NCBI GenBank assembly: GCA_947573135.1
Contig: CANPDU010000004.1
Location: 57,661 to 121,660 of the forward strand
Direction: 5' to 3'
Source of the DNA: an uncultured Bacteroidales bacterium
GTDB lineage: Bacteria; Bacteroidota; Bacteroidia; Bacteroidales; Muribaculaceae
Length of the DNA: 64,000 bases
Of the stretch, positions 49,263 through 58,019 are shown piece after piece; position 1 is the first letter of the stretch, and every line of letters starts with the position of its first letter. The position numbers were made by a program, and so were the translations under genes. The notes beneath the pieces are model-generated. The model was given only the letters and a program-made list of their open reading frames with translations. It was not told the origin of the DNA and did not search any database.

Positions 49263-50045
49263 ATGAAAGCGATGATATTTGCAGCCGGTCTCGGCACACG
49301 GCTTAAGCCCTTTACTGATTCCCATCCTAAAGCTCTTGCTGAGGTTTGCGGTCGTCCTATGCTCGGAATTGTCATTGAACGTTTGAAATCGTTTGGGATA
49401 GATGAGATCGTTGTCAATGTACATCATTTTGCTGATCAAATTGTTGATTATCTTCATGATAACAATGATTTTGGGGTTGAAATTCATATCAGCGACGAGA
49501 CTCCGAAGCTTCTCGACACTGGTGGAGGCATACTTGCTGCCCGCGGTTGGCTTGACGGCAATGAGCCGTTTATCGTGCATAATGCGGATATCCTTACAGA
49601 TATTGATTTGGCCGTTATGCTGTCTGTCGCAAAATCAGTTGATGCTTTAGCTGCATTGCTTGTATCGTTGAGAACTACCAGGCGATATCTGCTGTTTGAC
49701 TCACAAAGCATGATGCTGAAAGGGTGGACAAATGTTGAAACCGATCAATTCAGGCCGGAAGGTTTCAAAATGTCAGATACTTATCGCCGACTTGCTTTTG
49801 GCGGTGTGCATATTATTTTCCCCGCCATATTTCCGTATCTTGCCGCCTATGCTGAAAGCAAAAAAGAAGATTGTCACACGACGGGCTCGATCCCTAAATT
49901 CTCGATAATGGATTTCTATATTGATAATTGCTCCACTTTGCCGATTATGGGTTATCAGTCGCCAAAACCATACCGCTGGCATGATATAGGCAAACCCGAT
50001 GCCCTTGAGGCTGCTCAAAGAGATTTTGAAAATGATAATTTTTAA
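49263..50045 (+). CDS. Sugar nucleotidyltransferase (MurU-like)
   Basis: MKAMIFAAGLGTRLKPFTDSHPKAL; adjacent to AmgK-like gene. Confidence 0.9.
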   Translation: MKAMIFAAGLGTRLKPFTDSHPKALAEVCGRPMLGIVIERLKSFGIDEIVVNVHHFADQIVDYLHDNNDFGVEIHISDETPKLLDTGGGILAARGWLDGNEPFIVHNADILTDIDLAVMLSVAKSVDALAALLVSLRTTRRYLLFDSQSMMLKGWTNVETDQFRPEGFKMSDTYRRLAFGGVHIIFPAIFPYLAAYAESKKEDCHTTGSIPKFSIMDFYIDNCSTLPIMGYQSPKPYRWHDIGKPDALEAAQRDFENDNF

Positions 50046-50212
50046 CAACCGGAATTTGGAGTATAAATTTCAAATATAAACATATTGTCATACAATTGAT
50101 TATGCCTGTTCGGCGGTTATTTTAACCTGTGTTAAATGGGACATTTGTGCTAAATTGCTAAAAAACGCGTCGGCCATCGTTGTAATTTTGCATCAGAAAA
50201 AGTTATAATCAG

Positions 50213-50659
50213 ATGACCGACAGAAAGCTACATTTTACAGATAAAAAATCACGCTCGACGCGTCGCGCATTGTTGCGCTTTCTGAAGTACTACGATTACG
50301 GCTTCCGTGATATTGCAATAGAGATCTCCGATATCATACGCCGCGATCCGCTAAGTATCAGAAGTTCAGCATTCACAATAGTGGCGCAACTTGCCGTTAT
50401 GGATTTTGAGACTGTGGCTATGTACGACCGCCGCGTGTGGCGCATTTTAGGTCAGATTGCTCTCGAATATTTCCGTCGGTCCGGAACGACGGGAGGTGCA
50501 CCGTTCGTCAGCATTCTGCCTCTTAAAGCGCTTCTCGCGGCTATCGGCTTATCAGAACAACCGGAATTCGATATCCCGGCTTCAACATTCGTGAGATTCC
50601 TTGTCCGCATACGTGCTCCTGACTATATAATTTACAGTTGCCTCTTGATTTATTTTTGA
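50213..50659 (+). CDS. Hypothetical protein, basic N-terminus
   Basis: MTDRKLHFTDKKSRSTRRALLRFLKYYDYGFRDIAIEISDIIRR...; own ORF between murU-like gene and rpsP. Confidence 0.6.
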   Translation: MTDRKLHFTDKKSRSTRRALLRFLKYYDYGFRDIAIEISDIIRRDPLSIRSSAFTIVAQLAVMDFETVAMYDRRVWRILGQIALEYFRRSGTTGGAPFVSILPLKALLAAIGLSEQPEFDIPASTFVRFLVRIRAPDYIIYSCLLIYF

Positions 50660-50664
50660 TAAAG

Positions 50665-50696
50665 TTTGGTGAGGTGAAAAAAAGTGACTACCTTTG
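50665..50696 (+). promoter_or_regulatory. Promoter of rpsP: TTTG-N20-TACCTTTG
   Basis: TTTG 50665-50668, TACCTTTG 50689-50696. Confidence 0.8.
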
Positions 50697-50743
50697 CAGT
50701 CGCTAATCAATACAAAACCAACATTTTTAATTAATTCATTTTA

Positions 50744-51292
50744 ATGGCAACAAAAATTAGATTACAGCGTCATGGTCGTAAGAACTATGCGTTTTATCCT
50801 ATTGTAATCGCCGATAGCAGGGCACCACGAGATGGTAGATTTATTGAAAGGATAGGTTCTTATAATCCGAACACTAATCCTGCTACAATTTCTCTTAATT
50901 TCGAGCGGGCTTTGTATTGGGTGAATGTCGGTGCTCAGCCTACCGACACTGTTCGTTCAATCCTTTCTAATGAAGGCGTCCTCCTGATGAAGCATCTTCA
51001 GGGTGGTGTTAAGAAAGGCGCATTTGACGAAGCAGAGGCACAGCGTCGTTTTGATGCTTGGAAAGCTAATAAGATCGCATCTGTTGATAAACTCAAAGCT
51101 GATATGGCTTCTAAGAAAGAAATCGCTTTGAAAGAGCGTCTTGATGCTGAAACCGCTAAGAACAATGCTAAGGCTGAAGCTGTAGCTAAAAAGAAAGCTG
51201 AGATAGCAGCAGCTGCCGCTGAGGCTGCAAAGGCTGCTGAAGAAGCTGCAAAAGAAGCTGAAGCTCAGGCTGAAGCTCCTGCCGCAGAATAA
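50744..51292 (+). CDS. rpsP: 30S ribosomal protein S16 with Ala/Glu/Lys-rich C-terminal extension
   Basis: [40 protein letters not shown]. Confidence 0.96.
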   Translation: MATKIRLQRHGRKNYAFYPIVIADSRAPRDGRFIERIGSYNPNTNPATISLNFERALYWVNVGAQPTDTVRSILSNEGVLLMKHLQGGVKKGAFDEAEAQRRFDAWKANKIASVDKLKADMASKKEIALKERLDAETAKNNAKAEAVAKKKAEIAAAAAEAAKAAEEAAKEAEAQAEAPAAE

Positions 51293-51318
51293 TCCGGCCT
51301 TATATTTTAAGCGCTAAC

Positions 51319-51360
51319 ACAGATGCGACTCGCTTTTCGCGATTGTCGCATCTGTTGTTT
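51319..51360 (+). terminator. Intrinsic terminator after rpsP
   Basis: ACAGATGCGAC...GTCGCATCTGT with inner CGC/GCG, T-rich tail. Confidence 0.85.
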
Positions 51361-51483
51361 TATAGCCAATCCTCTTCCGTCGTAACGACGCTTTTTTGTC
51401 GCAATGTTTCGCTATCTTGCCGCTTTTTATTAAATTTGCGAAAAATATAAGTTGACCAACATTATTATAGATAGTATAGTTTA

Positions 51484-54400
51484 ATGAAGAAATTTGCCGA
51501 ATATAACGGGTTCAATCTCTCCGACATCAATAAACAGATGCTTGAGAGATGGCGCAAAGCCAATCTCTTTGAAGAAAGTCTTAAAGTTAGAGAAGGTTGT
51601 CCTTCATTTGTATTTTATGAAGGTCCTCCTTCCGCCAACGGTATGCCCGGCATACACCATGTCATGGCGCGTACGATTAAGGATATCATATGCCGTTATA
51701 AGACTATGAAAGGCTTTCAGGTCAAGCGTAAGGCAGGATGGGACACTCACGGACTTCCCGTTGAGCTTGGTGTGGAAAAGGCGCTGGGCATAACGAAAGA
51801 GGACATCGGCAAAAAGATTTCTGTTGATGACTATAATGCAGCTTGTCGTAATGAGGTCCTCAAATACACCAAGGAATGGGAAACTCTGACTGAGACAATG
51901 GGATACTGGGTTGACATGTCTGATCCCTATATCACATACGACAACCGTTATATTGAAACTTTATGGTGGCTCCTGCGTCAGATCTATGACAAAGGATTGC
52001 TCTATAAAGGGCTTACCATTCAGCCATATTCTCCGGCTGCCGGTACGGGCCTCAGTTCTCATGAATTAAACCAGCCCGGTTGTTATCGCGATGTAAAAGA
52101 CACAACCGTTACGGCTTTGTTCGAAATTTTGGAGCCGCGCGAGGAAATGAAGGGGTGGGGCACTCCCTATTTTGTGGCTTGGACTACTACGCCCTGGACT
52201 CTTCCTTCGAATACTGCTCTTTGCGTTGGCCCGAAATTTGAATATTCATGTGTGCGCACATATAATCCGTACACAGGCAAACCTGTCTCAGTTATAATAG
52301 CAACAGATGCCCTGTCGCGTTATTTCAAACCTGAAGGCCTTGAGGCCCCGATTGACGAGTTTACCCCTGGTTCAAAAATTCTTCCGTATCGCGTAGTCGC
52401 TACCTTTACAGGCGAGGAGCTCGTCGGCATGCGTTACAGACAGCTGATGCCCTGGGTTAAGCCCGTTGAAAAACTTGACGATAATTCGCCCGCTTTTGTC
52501 AGGGATTTTGCCAAATCTAATCCTGCCGACGGATTTACGGTAGGGAAGGATACATTTGTCATCATGAATGCTGCTGCATTCAGAGTTATCCCCGGTGATT
52601 ATGTCACTACAGAAGACGGTACTGGCATTGTTCATATCGCACCTACTTTCGGTGCCGATGATGCTAAAGTTGCCAAAGCCGCCGGTATACCGTCATTGTT
52701 CATGATTACGCGTAATGGCGAGACCCGTCCGATGGTCGACTTTACAGGCAAATATTATCTGCTTGACGAATGCGCTCCCGCATTTGTTGAGCGTTGCGTA
52801 AATGTTGAACTGTATAAGAGTCATGAAGGCGATTTTGTCAAGAATGCCTATGACCCGCGTTTCAACCCCGGAGGAAAATATGATGAAGCTGCAGCCTCCA
52901 AGGCTGAAGATCTCAATATAATCATTTGCCTTGAAATGAAACAGGCAGGTGAGGCTTTCAGAATCGAAAAGCAAGTTCATAATTATCCGCATTGCTGGCG
53001 AACCGACAAACCGGTAATCTACTATCCGCTCGACAGTTGGTTCATAAAGACTACAGCCGTCAAGGATCGTCTTATTGAACTTAATGATACAATCAAATGG
53101 AAACCGGCGTCAACCGGCTCCGGCCGTTTTGGCAAATGGCTTGAAAATCTTCAGGACTGGAATCTGTCGCGCAGTCGTTTTTGGGGTACTCCGCTGCCTA
53201 TCTGGCGTACTGATGACGGCAAGGAAGAAATTTGCATAGACAGCGTCGAGCATCTTTATAATGAGATTGAAAAGGCGGTCGCTGCCGGTGTGATGACTTC
53301 TAATCCGTATAAGGACCGCGGATTTGTCCCCGGAGATTATTCTAAAGACAATTACGCTAAGATAGATCTACACAGACCTTATGTCGATGACATTATACTT
53401 GTGTCTGAGAGCGGTAAGCCTATGTACCGTGAGGCCGATCTTATCGACGTTTGGTTTGACTCGGGTTCGATGCCGTATGCTCAGCTCCACTATCCGTTCG
53501 AAAATAAAGAACTGTTGGAGTCAGGAGCTGCTTATCCTGCTGATTTTATTGCCGAGGGTGTCGACCAGACCCGTGGATGGTTCTTTACTCTCCACGCTAT
53601 CGGTGGCATGGTATTTGACAGCATAGCATTCAAATCTGTTATTTCCAACGGCCTTGTCCTTGACAAGAACGGTGACAAGATGTCAAAACGTCTCGGCAAT
53701 GCAGTAGATCCGTTCTCTACCATTGAGAAGTTCGGCTCGGATCCTCTACGTTGGTATATGATAGCGAATTCGGCTCCGTGGGATAATCTCAAGTTCAATC
53801 CCGAAGGTGTGACCGAGGTGTCGCGTAAATTGTTCTCGACACTTTACAACACTTATTCGTTCTTTGCTCTATATGCCAATGTCGACGGTTTTGATCCTGC
53901 CGCTCCTGTTATTCCGGTAAGCGACCGTCCTGAGATCGACCGTTGGATAATATCGCTGCTTAACACACTGATCAAAGAAACCGAAAGCGCGCTTGACGAC
54001 CTCGAGCCTACGCGTGCCGCCCGTGCGATCAATGATTTTGTCATCGATAACCTTTCAAACTGGTATGTGCGTCTCAACCGCAAGCGTTTCTGGGGCGGAG
54101 AGATGAACGCTGATAAGCTTTCTGCTTACCAGACTCTCTACGAATGCCTGCTTACCGTTTCTAAGCTTATGGCTCCGATTGCACCGTTCTATGGCGATCA
54201 GATTTACAGAGATCTTACCGGTGATGCCGACCACTCTGTTCATACGTCACTTTATCCGGTAGCCGATGATGCGTATATCGACAAAGCGCTTGAAGACCGT
54301 ATGTCGATCGCTCAGCGTGTTACATCCATGGTGCTCGCTTTGCGCCGTAAGATCAATATCAAGGTCCGTCAGCCTCTAACAGCCATAATGGTTCCCGCCA

Positions 54401-55044
54401 TCGATCAGGCTCAGCGCGATGCTCTATCCAGAATGAGCGATCTCATCCTCGGAGAAGTCAACGTTAAGGAACTGCGAGTTGTCGGCAACGATGAAGGTGT
54501 TCTTGTCAAACGTGTCAAACCCGATTTTAAGAAACTCGGCCCGAAGCTCGGAAAACAGATGAAAGTGGCGGCCGCCGCAATCCAGGGTCTTGACAATTCT
54601 CAGATCTCGGAATTTGAGAAAAACGGTTTTATCGATATAGCATTGCCCGATGGTTCGTCTGCGAGAATTGAACTTTCAGATGCGGAAATTTTGTCAGAGG
54701 ATATTCCTGGCTGGCTTGTCGCTAATGACGGCAATCTGACCGTTGCCCTTGATGTCACGGTTACGCCGGAATTGCGCCTTGAAGGAATTGCGCGAGATAT
54801 CATCAACCGCGTGCAGAACATCCGTAAAGCCCGCAACTATGACATAACCGATCGTATTGAAGTTGTCTTTGCTCCTAATGCGGAAATCGACTCAGTGGTT
54901 TCCGGTTTCGGAGACTATATAGCCCGTCAGGTTCTTGCAGATAGAGTTGCAATAGAGTGTGTCGACAATCTGCCGGATGTCGAAGTCCTTGATATTGACG
55001 GACTCGAGGCCAGGGTTGCTATTTCATTAAGTAAAAAATCATAA
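51484..55044 (+). CDS. ileS: Isoleucyl-tRNA synthetase
   Basis: GPPSANGMPGIHHVMARTIKD (HxxH-type HIGH), KMSKRLGN. Confidence 0.98.
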   Translation: MKKFAEYNGFNLSDINKQMLERWRKANLFEESLKVREGCPSFVFYEGPPSANGMPGIHHVMARTIKDIICRYKTMKGFQVKRKAGWDTHGLPVELGVEKALGITKEDIGKKISVDDYNAACRNEVLKYTKEWETLTETMGYWVDMSDPYITYDNRYIETLWWLLRQIYDKGLLYKGLTIQPYSPAAGTGLSSHELNQPGCYRDVKDTTVTALFEILEPREEMKGWGTPYFVAWTTTPWTLPSNTALCVGPKFEYSCVRTYNPYTGKPVSVIIATDALSRYFKPEGLEAPIDEFTPGSKILPYRVVATFTGEELVGMRYRQLMPWVKPVEKLDDNSPAFVRDFAKSNPADGFTVGKDTFVIMNAAAFRVIPGDYVTTEDGTGIVHIAPTFGADDAKVAKAAGIPSLFMITRNGETRPMVDFTGKYYLLDECAPAFVERCVNVELYKSHEGDFVKNAYDPRFNPGGKYDEAAASKAEDLNIIICLEMKQAGEAFRIEKQVHNYPHCWRTDKPVIYYPLDSWFIKTTAVKDRLIELNDTIKWKPASTGSGRFGKWLENLQDWNLSRSRFWGTPLPIWRTDDGKEEICIDSVEHLYNEIEKAVAAGVMTSNPYKDRGFVPGDYSKDNYAKIDLHRPYVDDIILVSESGKPMYREADLIDVWFDSGSMPYAQLHYPFENKELLESGAAYPADFIAEGVDQTRGWFFTLHAIGGMVFDSIAFKSVISNGLVLDKNGDKMSKRLGNAVDPFSTIEKFGSDPLRWYMIANSAPWDNLKFNPEGVTEVSRKLFSTLYNTYSFFALYANVDGFDPAAPVIPVSDRPEIDRWIISLLNTLIKETESALDDLEPTRAARAINDFVIDNLSNWYVRLNRKRFWGGEMNADKLSAYQTLYECLLTVSKLMAPIAPFYGDQIYRDLTGDADHSVHTSLYPVADDAYIDKALEDRMSIAQRVTSMVLALRRKINIKVRQPLTAIMVPAIDQAQRDALSRMSDLILGEVNVKELRVVGNDEGVLVKRVKPDFKKLGPKLGKQMKVAAAAIQGLDNSQISEFEKNGFIDIALPDGSSARIELSDAEILSEDIPGWLVANDGNLTVALDVTVTPELRLEGIARDIINRVQNIRKARNYDITDRIEVVFAPNAEIDSVVSGFGDYIARQVLADRVAIECVDNLPDVEVLDIDGLEARVAISLSKKS

Positions 55045-55046
55045 CC

Positions 55047-55430
55047 ATGACTGAAAAAACAAGATATTCAGATGAAGAGCTCCAGGAATTCAAGGAGCTC
55101 ATTCTGGCAAAACTTGAGAAGGCACGCGCAGAGTATGAAAATCTTTGCGCAGGCCTTCGCAATGGTTATGGCAACGATGTAGCCGATACGTCGCCGACGT
55201 TTAAGGTCCTTGAAGAAGGAGCCTCAACTCTCGGTCGCGAAGAAAATGCACGGTTGGCAGAGCGTCAGCGCAACTTTATCAATCATCTTAATGCTGCTCT
55301 CGTTCGCATCGACAATAAAACATACGGCATATGCAGGGCAACAGGGAAACTTATACCGAAAGAGCGTCTGCGTGCAGTCCCTCATGCCACATTAAGTATT
55401 GATCCCAAGACCGGTAAAAAACAAGGTTAA
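55047..55430 (+). CDS. TraR/DksA-family protein lacking most zinc-finger cysteines
   Basis: N-terminal coiled coil; YGICRATGKLIPKERLRAVPHATLSIDPK. Confidence 0.82.
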   Translation: MTEKTRYSDEELQEFKELILAKLEKARAEYENLCAGLRNGYGNDVADTSPTFKVLEEGASTLGREENARLAERQRNFINHLNAALVRIDNKTYGICRATGKLIPKERLRAVPHATLSIDPKTGKKQG

Positions 55431-56071
55431 TGAAGATTTCAAAAGCGTTGCTCGCCACGGCGATTATTATTTCAGTCATTGTTATCGACCAGATTATTAA
55501 GATCTGGGTAAAGACAACCATGTATTGGGGCGAGGACATAGAGATTTTATCTTGGTTTCATATCCGTTTCGTCCAGAATAACGGAATGGCATTCGGTATG
55601 GAGTTGGGGAGCAAACTATTTTTGACATTGTTTAGAATTGTAGCTGTTATTGTGCTCGGATGGATATTATGTCGTCTTTCCAGGCGCGATATATACCCGA
55701 AAGGATTTGTGGCTTGTGTCGCACTGATTACGGCCGGTGCGGCAGGAAATATCTTTGACTGCGTTTTTTATGGCGAGATTTTCACCAATCCATATCCTCC
55801 TGAGATTGCAACGCTTGTACCATGGGGCGAAGGGTACGGTTCAATATTTCATGGGCTTGTCGTTGATATGTTCTATTTCCCGCTATTTTCTTTTCAATGG
55901 CCTGAATGGATGCCGCTTTTGGCAGGTAAGACATTCTCTTTTTTTGATCCCGTTTTCAACTTTGCCGATGCCGCTATTTCTGTAGGAATGATCGTCCTGA
56001 TCTTGTTTTATTCAAAATATCTTGGCGGCAACGTCCAATCGAAACCTACCGCAGATAAAATTGAAGATTGA
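55430..56071 (+). CDS. lspA: Lipoprotein signal peptidase
   Basis: VIDQIIKIWV, FVQNNGMAFG, AGAAGNIFD, FNFADAAIS. Confidence 0.92.
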   Translation: MKISKALLATAIIISVIVIDQIIKIWVKTTMYWGEDIEILSWFHIRFVQNNGMAFGMELGSKLFLTLFRIVAVIVLGWILCRLSRRDIYPKGFVACVALITAGAAGNIFDCVFYGEIFTNPYPPEIATLVPWGEGYGSIFHGLVVDMFYFPLFSFQWPEWMPLLAGKTFSFFDPVFNFADAAISVGMIVLILFYSKYLGGNVQSKPTADKIED

Positions 56072-56910
56072 TGAAACTGCGCCGAAGAAAATATTTGGCT
56101 GTTTGCATCATTGGCCTGCTTGGCGCATCTTGCAGCAAAATCCCCGGTTATGTGATCGATACTGACGATATGGCTGCACTTCTTGCTGATATTCATATTG
56201 GAGAATCTGTTGTCGACCTCAATAAAGCTGACTACCGCACTGATTCTTTAAAGCAGGTAATGCTTCAGTCTGTGCTCGCAAAACACGGCGTCAGCAAGCA
56301 CGATCTTGATACATCTTTTGATTGGTATGGCCATAATATTACTTATTATATGGAAGTTTATGACAAGACCATCGAGATACTTGAACGACGTCTTGCCGAA
56401 ACAGGTAACCGTATCGCAGCCGAAAATATTTCCATTGCCGGTGACTCGGTCGACATTTGGAACGGCGCATCGTTTGTTGCTGTAAACCGGCTGTCGCCTT
56501 CGCAGTTTATTACCTTTTCTATCTCCAACGACGAGAACTGGGAGAAAGGCGACTCTTACACGTGGCGAGCCAAGTTTACTAATAATTCGGGCAATTCGAT
56601 CTGGGCTTTGGTCGCTGACTATACAGACGGCAGCAAGGATCTTCTTACTGCCGATCTGAGCGGGGAGGGCTGGCAGGAACTGCGTTTTATCACTGATTCG
56701 ACAAAAACGGCATCACATATCTATGGTTATATAAGTGCGGCAACCAGAGGCGCAACTACAATGTGGGCCGACAGTATTATGCTTATCCGTAACCGTCTGT
56801 CGGCTGAAACATATAATCAGCATTATCGGCTGCAAGGCATTAAACCTAAAAATCTAAAGACAGAAAATATTGTGGCTGAGGGCAATAACACCGACAGCAT
56901 CAACGGATGA
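56071..56910 (+). CDS. Lipoprotein, DUF4296-like
   Basis: Lipobox LLGASCSK; IDTDDMAALLADIHIGE; overlaps lspA stop. Confidence 0.7.
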   Translation: MKLRRRKYLAVCIIGLLGASCSKIPGYVIDTDDMAALLADIHIGESVVDLNKADYRTDSLKQVMLQSVLAKHGVSKHDLDTSFDWYGHNITYYMEVYDKTIEILERRLAETGNRIAAENISIAGDSVDIWNGASFVAVNRLSPSQFITFSISNDENWEKGDSYTWRAKFTNNSGNSIWALVADYTDGSKDLLTADLSGEGWQELRFITDSTKTASHIYGYISAATRGATTMWADSIMLIRNRLSAETYNQHYRLQGIKPKNLKTENIVAEGNNTDSING

Positions 56911-57098
56911 GAAGAATTCTTGCTCACAAAATAATTTATCTTGACAGAGTTTATACAATGGCTGTCGCTACGATCGACGGCAATCGTGTCGTCGATATCA
57001 GACCTTTTGATGAAGAAACATCCTCTACTGTTTTTATTTCGGGAACAATCAGACTTGTTCCACGAGATAATGATGTTGAGATAATAAAAAATCCTTAA
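56907..57098 (+). CDS. 63-aa small hypothetical protein
   Basis: 4-bp overlap ATGA with upstream gene. Confidence 0.6.
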   Translation: MRRILAHKIIYLDRVYTMAVATIDGNRVVDIRPFDEETSSTVFISGTIRLVPRDNDVEIIKNP

Positions 57099-57101
57099 GT
57101 A

Positions 57102-57932
57102 TTATTCGAAATATTTCTTAATGAGATTAGCATAACCGGAGGTTTGCTTGTACTCCGTAATCCACCGGTTAAGCGAGTCTCTCAGCGCAGTTTTGTCTTT
57201 AGCAAGCAGCCACGGCTGGAACTGATTGAGCGATATTGGAGTAGAGATGTCGATCTGGGGATATTCTGCGGCAAGCTTTCTGGCCACGGATTCATTGACC
57301 ACGGCTTGTTTTATTTCGCCAAGTGCTGTGAGCAGAACAAGATGCTCGGCGCTGTAATCAGGATCGGACAAAACATAAATGGTATCGCCTAATTCCTGAG
57401 ACAGATTCTCCAGTCGGTTTTTAAATGGCGACGAATCTGTTACCCAAACTGTATCGCGCAGCAATTTTAATTGAGGGGGGACGGATGCAAGACTGTCGCT
57501 CTGATTGTCTTTAAGTTTTACGAGGACTTGTCGGTCAACAAAAATATCGTCAGTCATAAGGAAATCATCTTTGAGATCATCAGAAGCCGGCAACGTGGCA
57601 ATCACCATATCGAAACGTCCGTCACGCAGACCGTTCAAGGCATATTCAACGGGAGCGAAAGGATGAAACTCTACTGGTAAACCATGAGAGTTTGCGATTT
57701 CTTTCATCATTTCATAGTCGAAGCCTGTTGCGGTATCACCGGAAAAAGCATAGACCATAGGTGATAATTCGATGGCAATTGCGATCGTATCGCCTTCCGG
57801 ATGATTATATTGTGCAACAATACTATTTTCGTTTGATTTGCTGCAACGCCCGAGCAGCCACATTAAGGACAGTACGACAATCAGGGCGGATATTAGCAGA
57901 GGCAGTTTGCCTTTTATAGGTTGATGTGTCAT
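57102..57932 (-). CDS. Substrate-binding-domain (SBP_bac_3/MltF-N-like) membrane-anchored protein
   Basis: N-terminal TM; GFDYEMMKEIANSHGLPVEF, DMVIATLPAS. Confidence 0.8.
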   Translation of the reverse strand: MTHQPIKGKLPLLISALIVVLSLMWLLGRCSKSNENSIVAQYNHPEGDTIAIAIELSPMVYAFSGDTATGFDYEMMKEIANSHGLPVEFHPFAPVEYALNGLRDGRFDMVIATLPASDDLKDDFLMTDDIFVDRQVLVKLKDNQSDSLASVPPQLKLLRDTVWVTDSSPFKNRLENLSQELGDTIYVLSDPDYSAEHLVLLTALGEIKQAVVNESVARKLAAEYPQIDISTPISLNQFQPWLLAKDKTALRDSLNRWITEYKQTSGYANLIKKYFE

Positions 57933-58019
57933 TGTCAGTTAGAATTTCATATCTGTTAAAGATATCTGCAATTATTATAAAAACAAATATCCGTGCCTTT
58001 TGGTTACGGCAGTCTATGA

